Origin: Pseudomonas sp. GM41(2012)
GTDB lineage: Bacteria > Pseudomonadota > Gammaproteobacteria > Pseudomonadales > Pseudomonadaceae
Length of the DNA: 64,000 nt
Assembly: GCF_000282315.2 (NCBI RefSeq)
Contig: NZ_AKJN02000006.1
Coordinates: forward strand, 2,294,001-2,358,000
Reading direction: 5' to 3'
How positions within the stretch are numbered: position 1 is the first letter of the stretch; each line of letters opens with the position of its first letter. This document shows positions 37,036 through 44,219 of the stretch, piece after piece. Position numbers and translations under genes: made by a program. Below the pieces are notes generated by a model. The model was not told where the DNA came from and ran no database searches. It saw only the letters and a program-made list of their open reading frames with translations.

Positions 37036-38853
37036 ATGTTTATCTTGCGCCTCTTCTTTCGCTTGCTGGCTCTGTTCGCAATCCTGCTGGGGCTGGGCCT
37101 TGCTGTGGCTCTGTATTACGTCGCCAACCCGAAATTGCCGGCCTGGTCACCCGCGCAGCAGGTGCATTACCTGGAGCAATGGAGCGCCAGCGACCGCGAG
37201 ACTTACTACTTCACACCTCAGGGTACCCAGGTCAAAGGTTTGCACTATGACTGGTTCAAAGCCCTCGAATTACCGTTCTCGCAACAGCGATTCGCCGCTC
37301 CCGAATACCTCGCCCGCTTCGGTTTTCTGATCGACCCCAACCAGCGCGCCACCCCGAACAACCCCGGCAATCTGCCCGTGGGTTTTGCCCGTCATCAGAA
37401 CCCTGGAAGCCAGGACGAGTTTCTGGACATCACCTGCGCCGCCTGCCACACCGGCGAACTGCGCTTTAACGGCCAGGCCGTGCGCATCGATGGCGGTTCG
37501 GCGCAGCACGTTCTGCCCTCCAGCGTTCCTACGTTGCGCGGCGGCAGTTTCGGACAAGCGCTGGTAGCGAGTCTGACGTCGACTTACTACAACCCGTGGA
37601 AATTCGAACGTTTCGCACGCAACGTATTGGGCCAGGACTACGATGCCCGGCATCAACAACTGCGCAAAGACTTCAAAGTATCTCTCGACACCTTTTTGAA
37701 GGTGGCCTGGAACGACACCCACCGCGGGCTCTACCCCACCGAAGAAGGCCCCGGCCGCACTGACGCTTTCGGGCGCATTGCCAACGCCAGTTTCGGCGAT
37801 GCGATTTCCCCGGCCAACTACCGTGTGGCCAACGCCCCGGTCGACTATCCGCAACTGTGGGACATGTGGACCTTCGATTGGGTGCAGTGGAACGGTTCGG
37901 CGCAGCAACCGATGGCCCGCAACATCGGCGAAGCCTTGGGCGTGGGTGCCACGCTGAATTTTTTCGACGCCAACGGCCAACCGCTTAAAGGAGACGCCCG
38001 TTATCCGTCCAGTGTCCGCTTGCGCGATCTGCACCTGATCGAACAAACCCTGCAACGGCTCAAACCGCCAGCCTGGCCGGAAGAACTGCTGGGCGCCATC
38101 GACAAAACCCAGGCCGCAAAAGGTCGCGAATTATTCACCGAGAACTGCGCCGGCTGCCATGTACCTCGATCGGTCCAAAGCGAAGGGCGCTGGGTGCAAC
38201 ATCTGAAAATGCTGCCCGTGGAGTTCATCGGCACAGACCCTGGCGCGGCCAATAACATCGCCGACCATCGCTTCGACCTCACCGCCCTGCAATGGGACCC
38301 GGCAGAGCTGGCGCAGCTGGATGTTCAGTTGCAGCCGACGCCTACCGAATCGCTGGATTTGAGCAAGCTCTCATCGGCTAAAGGGTTGGCCTACGTCACC
38401 GCTTTTGTCGGAAACCGGGCCTACCGTGAAGCAAACATTCCTACGGCCGAACGACCGGACATGGATGGCTTCGGCCTGCCGATTGGCGTGCGCGAATTGC
38501 GCGCCTACAAGGCGCGACCATTGGCGGGAGTCTGGGCCACCGCACCGTTTCTGCATAACGGTTCGGTGCCGAGCATTTATCAGTTGCTCTCGCCCCAGGA
38601 TGAACGCGTAACCACCTTCTACAAAGGCACTTTCGAGTACGACCCAAGGCACCTCGGCTATCGCACCGAGGCCTTCGCCAATGGCTTCATGTTCGACACA
38701 CGCATCACCGGCAATCACAACAGCGGCCACGAATTCCGGGCAGGCACGCGTGGCAACGGCGTCATCGGTCGCCTGTTGCAACCAGAAGAGCGCTGGGCGC
38801 TGCTGGAGTATCTGAAAGTGTTGGGCGGTCCGTTAGAGACTCAATTGCCATGA
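37036..38853 (+). CDS. Di-haem c-type cytochrome, peroxidase/RoxA-like
   Basis: This is a 605-residue exported protein anchored by an N-terminal helix (about 5-27). Two haem-binding motifs are present: CAACH at 134-138 and CAGCH at 371-375. The overall plan and length are closer to RoxA/MauG-like di-haem proteins than to the smaller CcpA peroxidases of about 330 residues. The gene overlaps the catalase-family gene by four bases (ATGA), so the two act together, probably on peroxides or organic substrates in the periplasm. The exact reaction is unknown. Confidence 0.85.
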   Translation: MFILRLFFRLLALFAILLGLGLAVALYYVANPKLPAWSPAQQVHYLEQWSASDRETYYFTPQGTQVKGLHYDWFKALELPFSQQRFAAPEYLARFGFLIDPNQRATPNNPGNLPVGFARHQNPGSQDEFLDITCAACHTGELRFNGQAVRIDGGSAQHVLPSSVPTLRGGSFGQALVASLTSTYYNPWKFERFARNVLGQDYDARHQQLRKDFKVSLDTFLKVAWNDTHRGLYPTEEGPGRTDAFGRIANASFGDAISPANYRVANAPVDYPQLWDMWTFDWVQWNGSAQQPMARNIGEALGVGATLNFFDANGQPLKGDARYPSSVRLRDLHLIEQTLQRLKPPAWPEELLGAIDKTQAAKGRELFTENCAGCHVPRSVQSEGRWVQHLKMLPVEFIGTDPGAANNIADHRFDLTALQWDPAELAQLDVQLQPTPTESLDLSKLSSAKGLAYVTAFVGNRAYREANIPTAERPDMDGFGLPIGVRELRAYKARPLAGVWATAPFLHNGSVPSIYQLLSPQDERVTTFYKGTFEYDPRHLGYRTEAFANGFMFDTRITGNHNSGHEFRAGTRGNGVIGRLLQPEERWALLEYLKVLGGPLETQLP

Positions 38854-39983
38854 GCAGACTCTGGATGCGTTTTGGCGCCTTTCTCGGCAAAACCCTGCTG
38901 TGGTCGCTAGGCCTTGGATTGCTCGCCTGGGCGCTGGCCACGGCGTGGTTCGCCTGGCAGCACGGCGGCCCGGTTTCGGCTGAAGAGCTGATTCCGGATG
39001 GCGAATCAGCGATGACCCAAGACATCATCCAGACGGCCGTGCGCATCGTCGATCAGCACCGTGAAAGCACCCGCTACCTGCGCGACGCCCATGCCAAGGC
39101 CCATGGCTGCGTGAAGGCCGAGGTTCAGGTGCTGCCGGATCTAGCGGGCGAACTGCGTCAGGGTGTGTTCAACGAACCCGGCAAAACCTGGCAAGCGACG
39201 ATGCGGCTGTCCAACGGCAATGCCTACCCACAGTTCGACAGCATCCGCGATGCACGGGGCATGGCAATCAAGTTGCTCGATGTGCCCGGCAAACAACTGC
39301 TGCATGACCAACAGAGTCGTGGTGAGCAGGACTTCGTGATGTTCAGCCATCCGAATTTCTTCGTCAGCGATGTCGCCGAGTACCGTCAGAATGTAGCCGC
39401 ACAGGCTGACGGCAAGAAGCTGATGGCGTTCTTTCCGGGTTGGGACCCGCGGACCTGGCAGGTTCGCCATCTGTTTATCGCGCTGGCGACACTGTCACCC
39501 GCCCCGGAAAGCCCGACCCAGACGACTTATTTTTCGGTTTCGCCCTACAAATTCGGCGACGCCAATGCCAAGTTCCGCGTCATGCCCGATCCGGCAAGCT
39601 GCCCGACTTACACCCTGCCTGCGCAAAACCAGAAGTTGCCGAACTTCCTGCGCAATGCGCTGAACCAGCAACTGTCGACCGACCGGATGCCGGCCTGCTT
39701 CGTCCTGCAGATTCAGCGTCAGGACCCGGTCAAGTACATGCCGATCGAAGACACGAGCATTGAATGGCAGCAAAACGATGCTCCGTTCGAGACCGTGGCG
39801 CGGATTAAAGTACCCGCCCAGGACTTCGATACGCCTGCGCTGAACGTGCAATGCGATAACCAGTCGTTCAACCCGTGGTTTGGCCTTGAGGCTCATCGCC
39901 CCATTGGCGGCATCAACCGGTTGCGCAAAGCCGTGTATGAAGCGGTGAGCGACTACCGACACAGCCGCAACGCCGAACGATAA
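38850..39983 (+). CDS. Catalase-family haem protein, atypical
   Basis: This is a 377-residue protein with an N-terminal helix (about 12-35) that would anchor it in the inner membrane facing the periplasm. The catalase-like core is recognisable (TMRLSNGNAYPQFDSIRDARGMAIKLLDV, then DFVMFSHPNFFV). A candidate distal histidine is in HAKAHG. I cannot find the usual proximal R..D..Y motif; the C-terminus instead reads HRPIGGINRLRKAVYE. It therefore belongs to the divergent catalase-like subfamily rather than classic catalases. It is translationally coupled to the di-haem cytochrome gene. A terminator follows. Confidence 0.8.
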   Translation: MSRLWMRFGAFLGKTLLWSLGLGLLAWALATAWFAWQHGGPVSAEELIPDGESAMTQDIIQTAVRIVDQHRESTRYLRDAHAKAHGCVKAEVQVLPDLAGELRQGVFNEPGKTWQATMRLSNGNAYPQFDSIRDARGMAIKLLDVPGKQLLHDQQSRGEQDFVMFSHPNFFVSDVAEYRQNVAAQADGKKLMAFFPGWDPRTWQVRHLFIALATLSPAPESPTQTTYFSVSPYKFGDANAKFRVMPDPASCPTYTLPAQNQKLPNFLRNALNQQLSTDRMPACFVLQIQRQDPVKYMPIEDTSIEWQQNDAPFETVARIKVPAQDFDTPALNVQCDNQSFNPWFGLEAHRPIGGINRLRKAVYEAVSDYRHSRNAER

Positions 39984-39994
39984 GAACGCAGAAA

Positions 39995-40025
39995 GAAAGA
40001 AAGCGACCCGAAGGTCGCTTTCTTG
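39995..40025 (+). terminator. Terminator of the cytochrome-catalase operon
   Basis: AGAAAGCGACC, loop CGAA, GGTCGCTTTCTT, directly after the catalase stop. Confidence 0.85.
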
Positions 40026-40059
40026 GTAGAGCCTCGGCAGAAGCCAAACCCCAGACAGC

Positions 40060-40086
40060 AAAAAGCCCGCATTAAGCGGGCTTTCT
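40060..40086 (-). terminator. Terminator of the downstream tRNA-Val/tRNA-Asp unit
   Basis: On the minus strand, AAAGCCCGCTTAATGCGGGC is followed by TTTTT, just after the tRNA-Asp 3' end. Confidence 0.88.
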
Positions 40087-40124
40087 GTGGTGACCTGGCG
40101 TTCAGCGTTCCAGGTGACCGAATA

Positions 40125-40201
40125 TGGCGCAGCGGACGGGACTCGAACCCGCGACCCCCGGCGTGACAGGCCGGTATTCTAACCGACTGAACTACCGCTG
40201 C
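40125..40201 (-). tRNA. tRNA-Asp(GTC), copy 1
   Basis: A 77-base cloverleaf read on the minus strand: 5' GCAGCGG acceptor arm, anticodon loop CTGTCAC (anticodon GTC), T-arm GGTTCGAGTCC, and encoded 3' CCA. Identical to the copy at 40497. Confidence 0.96.
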
Positions 40202-40220
40202 GCGTAGCGTTGAAAGTAAA

Positions 40221-40296
40221 TGGTGGGTGATGACGGGATCGAACCGCCGACATTCTGCTTGTAAGGCAGACGCTCTCCCAGCTGAGCTAATCACCC
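40221..40296 (-). tRNA. tRNA-Val(TAC), copy 1
   Basis: A 76-base cloverleaf on the minus strand: 5' GGGTGAT, anticodon loop CTTACAA (anticodon TAC), T-arm GGTTCGATCC and 3' ACCA. It lies upstream of tRNA-Asp in the same transcript. Confidence 0.96.
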
Positions 40297-40429
40297 TTTA
40301 CCTTCGTTGCGGGGCGCATTGTGCCACAGATTTTCATAAAGTGTTGATTTAATTGAATAATTTTTCAAAAAAATCTGAAAACCTATAAAACGACGCGACC
40401 TGCAGGAACAACTTGTAAACTTTGGACAG

Positions 40430-40457
40430 AAAAAAACCCGCGTTAAGCGGGCTTTTC
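40430..40457 (-). terminator. Terminator of the upstream tRNA-Val/tRNA-Asp unit
   Basis: On the minus strand, AAGCCCGCTTAACGCGGG is followed by TTTTTTT. It separates the two tRNA units. Confidence 0.88.
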
Positions 40458-40496
40458 CGTGGTGACCTGGCGTTCAGCGTTCCAGATAACCGAATA

Positions 40497-40573
40497 TGGC
40501 GCAGCGGACGGGACTCGAACCCGCGACCCCCGGCGTGACAGGCCGGTATTCTAACCGACTGAACTACCGCTGC
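40497..40573 (-). tRNA. tRNA-Asp(GTC), copy 2
   Basis: Same 77-base sequence as 40125-40201, offset by 372 bases, with encoded CCA. Confidence 0.96.
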
Positions 40574-40592
40574 GCGTAACACTGGAAGCGAA

Positions 40593-40668
40593 TGGTGGGT
40601 GATGACGGGATCGAACCGCCGACATTCTGCTTGTAAGGCAGACGCTCTCCCAGCTGAGCTAATCACCC
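40593..40668 (-). tRNA. tRNA-Val(TAC), copy 2
   Basis: Same 76-base sequence as 40221-40296. It is first in its transcript and just downstream of a strong promoter. Confidence 0.96.
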
Positions 40669-40689
40669 TTCACTTTCGGTGTGGCGCGC

Positions 40690-40718
40690 ATTCTACGTAG
40701 CGACCACACCTCTGGCAA
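40690..40718 (-). promoter_or_regulatory. Sigma-70 promoter of the tRNA-Val/tRNA-Asp copy 2 unit
   Basis: On the minus strand, TTGCCA and TAGAAT are separated by exactly 17 bases and followed by a GC-rich discriminator, as is usual for stable RNA promoters. Confidence 0.75.
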
Positions 40719-40767
40719 GCACTTTTTTAATTAATTTTTTCAGGCCTTCCAAAGGCTTAGAGAAGGG

Positions 40768-40796
40768 TTGGCCTATGGCGCTGTGAAGAGAATAAT
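40768..40796 (+). promoter_or_regulatory. Candidate sigma-70 promoter of rdgC
   Basis: TTGGCC and AATAAT with 17 bases between, about 33 bases before the rdgC start. Confidence 0.55.
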
Positions 40797-40828
40797 GCCC
40801 CCCTTTGTATAAAGGAGAGACTCGCCCC

Positions 40829-41749
40829 ATGTGGTTCAAAAACCTGCTTATCTATCGCCTGACCCAAGATCTGCCTTTTGATGCCGAGGCGTTGGAAACT
40901 GCACTGGCCACCAAACTGGCGCGTCCATGTGCAAGCCAGGAGTTGACCACCTACGGTTTCGTCGCGCCATTCGGCAAGGGCGAAGATGCTCCGCTGGCGC
41001 ACGTCAGTGGCGACTTCCTGCTGATCGCCGCCCGTAAAGAAGAACGCATTCTGCCGGGCAGCGTCGTGCGCGACGCGGTAAAGGAAAAGGTCGAAGAGAT
41101 CGAAGCCGAACAAATGCGCAAGGTCTACAAAAAGGAACGCGATCAGATCAAGGATGAAATCATCCAGGCCTTCTTGCCGCGCGCCTTTATTCGTCGTTCG
41201 TCGACTTTCGCTGCCATCGCGCCGAAACAGGGCCTGATCCTGGTCAACTCGGCCAGCCCGAAACGTGCCGAAGACCTGTTGTCCACCCTGCGTGAAGTCA
41301 TCGGCACACTGCCGGTACGTCCGCTGACCGTGAAGATGTCCCCTACCGCGACCATGACTGAATGGGTCACCACCCAGAAAGCCGCAGACGATTTCTTCGT
41401 GCTGGACGAGTGCGAGCTGCGTGATACCCACGAAGACGGCGGCATCGTGCGTTGCAAGCGCCAGGACCTGACCAGCGAAGAAATCCAGCTGCACCTGAGC
41501 ACCGGCAAAGTGGTCACTCAGCTGTCGTTGGCCTGGCAGGACAAGCTGTCTTTCGTTCTTGACGACAAGATGGTGGTCAAGCGCCTGAAGTTCGAAGACC
41601 TGCTGCAAGACCAGGCGGAACAGGACGGTGGCGAAGAAGCCCTCGGCCAACTGGACGCCAGCTTCACCCTGATGATGCTGACCTTCGGCGACTTCCTGCC
41701 GGCGCTGGTTGAAGCGTTGGGCGGTGAAGAGACTCCGCAGGGGATCTAA
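40829..41749 (+). CDS. rdgC: Recombination-associated protein RdgC
   Basis: This is a 306-residue nucleoid-associated DNA-binding protein. RdgC forms a ring dimer around DNA and limits RecA loading. Hallmarks include [11 protein letters not shown] at the N-terminus, [10 protein letters not shown], and [15 protein letters not shown] at about 79-93. A ribosome site (AAAGGAGAG) precedes ATG 40829; the ORF extension upstream (MYKGETRP) overlaps that site and is rejected. It is adjacent to tRNA genes, as I recall from other pseudomonads. It is monocistronic, followed by a REP-like element. Confidence 0.95.
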   Translation: MWFKNLLIYRLTQDLPFDAEALETALATKLARPCASQELTTYGFVAPFGKGEDAPLAHVSGDFLLIAARKEERILPGSVVRDAVKEKVEEIEAEQMRKVYKKERDQIKDEIIQAFLPRAFIRRSSTFAAIAPKQGLILVNSASPKRAEDLLSTLREVIGTLPVRPLTVKMSPTATMTEWVTTQKAADDFFVLDECELRDTHEDGGIVRCKRQDLTSEEIQLHLSTGKVVTQLSLAWQDKLSFVLDDKMVVKRLKFEDLLQDQAEQDGGEEALGQLDASFTLMMLTFGDFLPALVEALGGEETPQGI

Positions 41750-41766
41750 AAGGTAAAAGGTTATCC

Positions 41767-41858
41767 CTGTGGGAGCGAGCCTGCTCGCGATAGCGGTTTA
41801 ACGGTCGACAAAAATGTTGACCGTGATGACGCCATCGCGAGCAGGCTCGCTCCCACAG
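41767..41858. repeat. REP-like inverted repeat (TGTGGGAGC type)
   Basis: CTGTGGGAGCGAGCCTGCTC and its complement GAGCAGGCTCGCTCCCACAG flank a spacer containing a second small inverted repeat (GGTCGACA...TGTTGACC). Confidence 0.85.
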
Positions 41859-41896
41859 TTGGTTTTGTGGTGCTACTTAATAATAAGGATCAGGCC

Positions 41897-42862
41897 ATGC
41901 GCGCACTGGCTGCATTGAGTCGTTTTGTCGGCAACACCTTCGCTTACTGGGTACTGATTTTCGCCGTAGTGGCGTTCCTGCAACCGACCTGGTTCATCGG
42001 CCTGAAGGGCGCGATCGTGCCGCTGTTGGGCCTGGTGATGTTCGGCATGGGCCTGACCCTCAAACTCGAAGACTTCGCCGAAGTCGCTCGCCATCCATGG
42101 CGCGTGGCCCTGGGCGTGGTTGCGCATTTCGTGATCATGCCCGGTGTGGCGTGGTTGCTTTGCCAGGCGTTCCACTTGCCGCCGGAGATCGCTGTCGGCG
42201 TCATCCTGGTCGGCTGCTGCCCTAGCGGCACCTCGTCGAACGTAATGACCTGGCTGGCCCGCGGCGATCTGGCGCTGTCGGTGGCCATCGCCGCCGTCAC
42301 CACCCTCCTCGCCCCGCTGCTGACCCCGGCGCTGATCTGGCTGCTGGCCTCAGCCTGGTTGCCGGTGTCGTTCATGGAGCTGTTCTGGTCGATCCTGCAA
42401 GTGGTGCTGCTGCCAATCGTGCTCGGCGTGGTTGCCCAGCGCGTACTCGGTGATCGGGTTCGTCACGCGGTAGACGTGTTGCCACTGGTGTCGGTCGTGA
42501 GCATCGTGATCATTGTCGCTGCCGTGGTGGCCGCCAGCCAGGCGAAGATTGCCGAATCCGGACTGCTGATCATGGCCGTGGTGATGCTGCACAACAGCTT
42601 TGGCTATCTGCTGGGTTACTTCACCGGGAGGCTGTTCAAGTTGCCACTGGCCCAGCGTAAATCCCTGGCGCTGGAAGTCGGCATGCAGAACTCCGGGTTG
42701 GGCGCTGCCCTGGCCAGTGCGCACTTCTCACCGCTGGCGGCGGTGCCGAGTGCGTTGTTCAGCGTCTGGCACAACATCTCCGGGGCGCTGCTCTCGACGT
42801 ATTTCCGCCGGATGAGCGAGAAAGAAGATCGGGAAGCTGCGGCACAGCAGGCTATCGACTGA
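41897..42862 (+). CDS. Bile acid:sodium symporter family transporter
   Basis: This is a 321-residue inner-membrane protein with about ten hydrophobic helices. The family's crossing motifs are visible: GCCPSGTSSNVMTWLARGD at about 110-128 and EVGMQNSGLGAALA at about 255-268. These match BASS/YocS-type carriers such as ASBT homologues and bacterial pantoate or pyruvate transporters. ATG 41897 has AAGGA upstream. The substrate is unknown: these proteins transport organic anions with Na+. It is monocistronic or could be read through toward sugE, but a riboswitch separates them. Confidence 0.87.
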   Translation: MRALAALSRFVGNTFAYWVLIFAVVAFLQPTWFIGLKGAIVPLLGLVMFGMGLTLKLEDFAEVARHPWRVALGVVAHFVIMPGVAWLLCQAFHLPPEIAVGVILVGCCPSGTSSNVMTWLARGDLALSVAIAAVTTLLAPLLTPALIWLLASAWLPVSFMELFWSILQVVLLPIVLGVVAQRVLGDRVRHAVDVLPLVSVVSIVIIVAAVVAASQAKIAESGLLIMAVVMLHNSFGYLLGYFTGRLFKLPLAQRKSLALEVGMQNSGLGAALASAHFSPLAAVPSALFSVWHNISGALLSTYFRRMSEKEDREAAAQQAID

Positions 42863-42907
42863 TCCGAAAACTTGATCCTCGGGTTAATGATGGGCACTCT
42901 ATTGCAA

Positions 42908-42963
42908 AACGCGAGGACGACCTCGCGGCTCGATCGAGTCATTAATCTGGGGACGACCCCGTC
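42908..42963 (+). ncRNA. Guanidine-II (mini-ykkC) riboswitch
   Basis: Two short hairpins with the identical loop ACGA stand side by side. The first is CGCGAGG-ACGA-CCTCGCG (42910-42927); the second is GGGG-ACGA-CCCC (42949-42960). About 20 bases separate them, and the ribosome site GGAGGT of sugE follows at 42971. Paired ACGR-loop hairpins are the definition of mini-ykkC, which binds guanidinium and frees the ribosome site. The downstream gene is the typical target. Confidence 0.9.
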
Positions 42964-42981
42964 AATCGATGGAGGTCTCTC

Positions 42982-43296
42982 ATGTCCTGGATCATTCTGT
43001 TTTTCGCCGGCCTGTTCGAAGTTGGCTGGGCCGTCGGCCTGAAATACACCGATGGCTTCAGCCGCCCTCTCCCCACCGCATTGACCGTTGCCGCCATGGC
43101 CATCAGCCTTGGCTTGCTGGGCCTTGCCATGAAGGAATTGCCGCTGGGCACGGCCTACGCGATCTGGACCGGGGTCGGTGCGGTCGGGACGGTCATTGCC
43201 GGGATCATTCTGTTCGGTGAATCCATGGCGTTGTTCAGGCTCGCCAGTGTGGCGTTGATCATTTCCGGGCTGGTCGGGCTGAAAATCAGCGCCTGA
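42982..43296 (+). CDS. sugE: Guanidinium exporter, SMR family (Gdx/SugE)
   Basis: This is a 104-residue inner-membrane protein with four helices. The conserved Glu13 in the first helix ([19 protein letters not shown]), the GxSKG-type loop and [14 protein letters not shown] place it in the Gdx/SugE branch rather than the multidrug EmrE branch. Gdx proteins exchange guanidinium for protons. The guanidine-II riboswitch directly upstream agrees with that role. A terminator follows. Confidence 0.93.
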   Translation: MSWIILFFAGLFEVGWAVGLKYTDGFSRPLPTALTVAAMAISLGLLGLAMKELPLGTAYAIWTGVGAVGTVIAGIILFGESMALFRLASVALIISGLVGLKISA

Positions 43297-43311
43297 CTTT
43301 ACTGCCGTTAC

Positions 43312-43360
43312 TAAAAAGCCCGCCCCCCCTATTGATACAGACAGGGGAGCGGGCTTTTTT
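43312..43360 (+). terminator. Terminator of sugE
   Basis: AAAAAGCCCGC, a C/G-rich extension, then GCGGGCTTTTTT. A-rich and T-rich flanks also let it serve undA on the opposite strand. Confidence 0.88.
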
Positions 43361-43379
43361 AATGGCGTGTATTAACCGA

Positions 43380-44174
43380 TCAGCTCTCGGCCAGCTCCAT
43401 GCGTTCACGCGCCACAGGAGCCTTTTGCGCATGCTCAAGCTGCATGCAACGCTCCAGGAACAGGAACATGTAGTCATAGCTCTTGCAGACGGCCTGACGC
43501 AATTCCACTTGCAGGGAATTACTTGGGTTCATACCCGCCAGCGTGCAGATGATTTCCAGGGCTTCCCACGGATGGGCATCGTCGTACTGGGCATGCATCT
43601 TCAACCACTTCATGGCCCGCTTGCGATCTTCCTCCGGGAATGAGGCCGCGTAGACACCACTGGAACAGACCAGCGCCGACCACTCCCCGGTCGCACCTTC
43701 AATGGCGTAGTTGGTGGCGGCAATGGCAACGATCAGTGAATCCGATGAACTGGTGTGCCAGCACCAGTGGCTCAACGCGTGAAGTTCAGGGACGACCTTT
43801 TGCGCTTGCAGATCTTCCAGGCTGATACCGTGAGCACGGCTCCAGTGCACCCAGTAATCGGCATGGTTCAATTCGACACGTATGTTACGCATCAACCAGC
43901 GACGCGCCATGTCTTCACCTGGATGGCGGGCAAAGCGAGTCTTGGTCAGGTTCTGTGCCATATATAACGCGAACTGTTCGACTACCGGCCAGCCACCAAT
44001 CAGGTACTGGCGCATAGTCTTTGCACTGAGTTTGTTATCACGCAGACGCTGATACAGTTCGTGTTCGACAACCCGGCGCTTGCTCTCGCTGCACTCCTGA
44101 ATCAGGCGTTGAGCCCAGGCGGGATAACTTGCAGCTTCCATGAGGGGTCCGGTTCGGTTGAATGTGTCGATCAC
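43380..44174 (-). CDS. undA: Medium-chain fatty acid decarboxylase/desaturase UndA (1-undecene synthase)
   Basis: This is a 264-residue non-haem diiron oxidase of the haem-oxygenase-like fold. It converts C10-C14 fatty acids to terminal alkenes, typically lauric acid to 1-undecene. The ligand residues fall exactly at the numbering I recall for UndA: Glu101, His104 (ELNH), Glu159 (IEGATGEW), His194, Asp198 and His201 (HAQYDDAH). Automated annotation usually calls it 'TenA family regulator'; there is no regulator fold. GTG 44174 is chosen because AAAGGAG lies seven bases upstream and the start reads MIDTFNRTGPLMEAAS. It lies beside rbdA in the same orientation, with about 45 bases between them. 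Confidence 0.9.
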   Translation of the reverse strand: MIDTFNRTGPLMEAASYPAWAQRLIQECSESKRRVVEHELYQRLRDNKLSAKTMRQYLIGGWPVVEQFALYMAQNLTKTRFARHPGEDMARRWLMRNIRVELNHADYWVHWSRAHGISLEDLQAQKVVPELHALSHWCWHTSSSDSLIVAIAATNYAIEGATGEWSALVCSSGVYAASFPEEDRKRAMKWLKMHAQYDDAHPWEALEIICTLAGMNPSNSLQVELRQAVCKSYDYMFLFLERCMQLEHAQKAPVARERMELAES

Positions 44175-44219
44175 TGTCGAGCTCCTTTTGATTGTGATTA
44201 TAAGGATCAGCAAGAGATT

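Noticed and set aside
43380..44174. TenA-type transcriptional regulator
   Set aside because: No DNA-binding domain; the diiron ligand set matches UndA.
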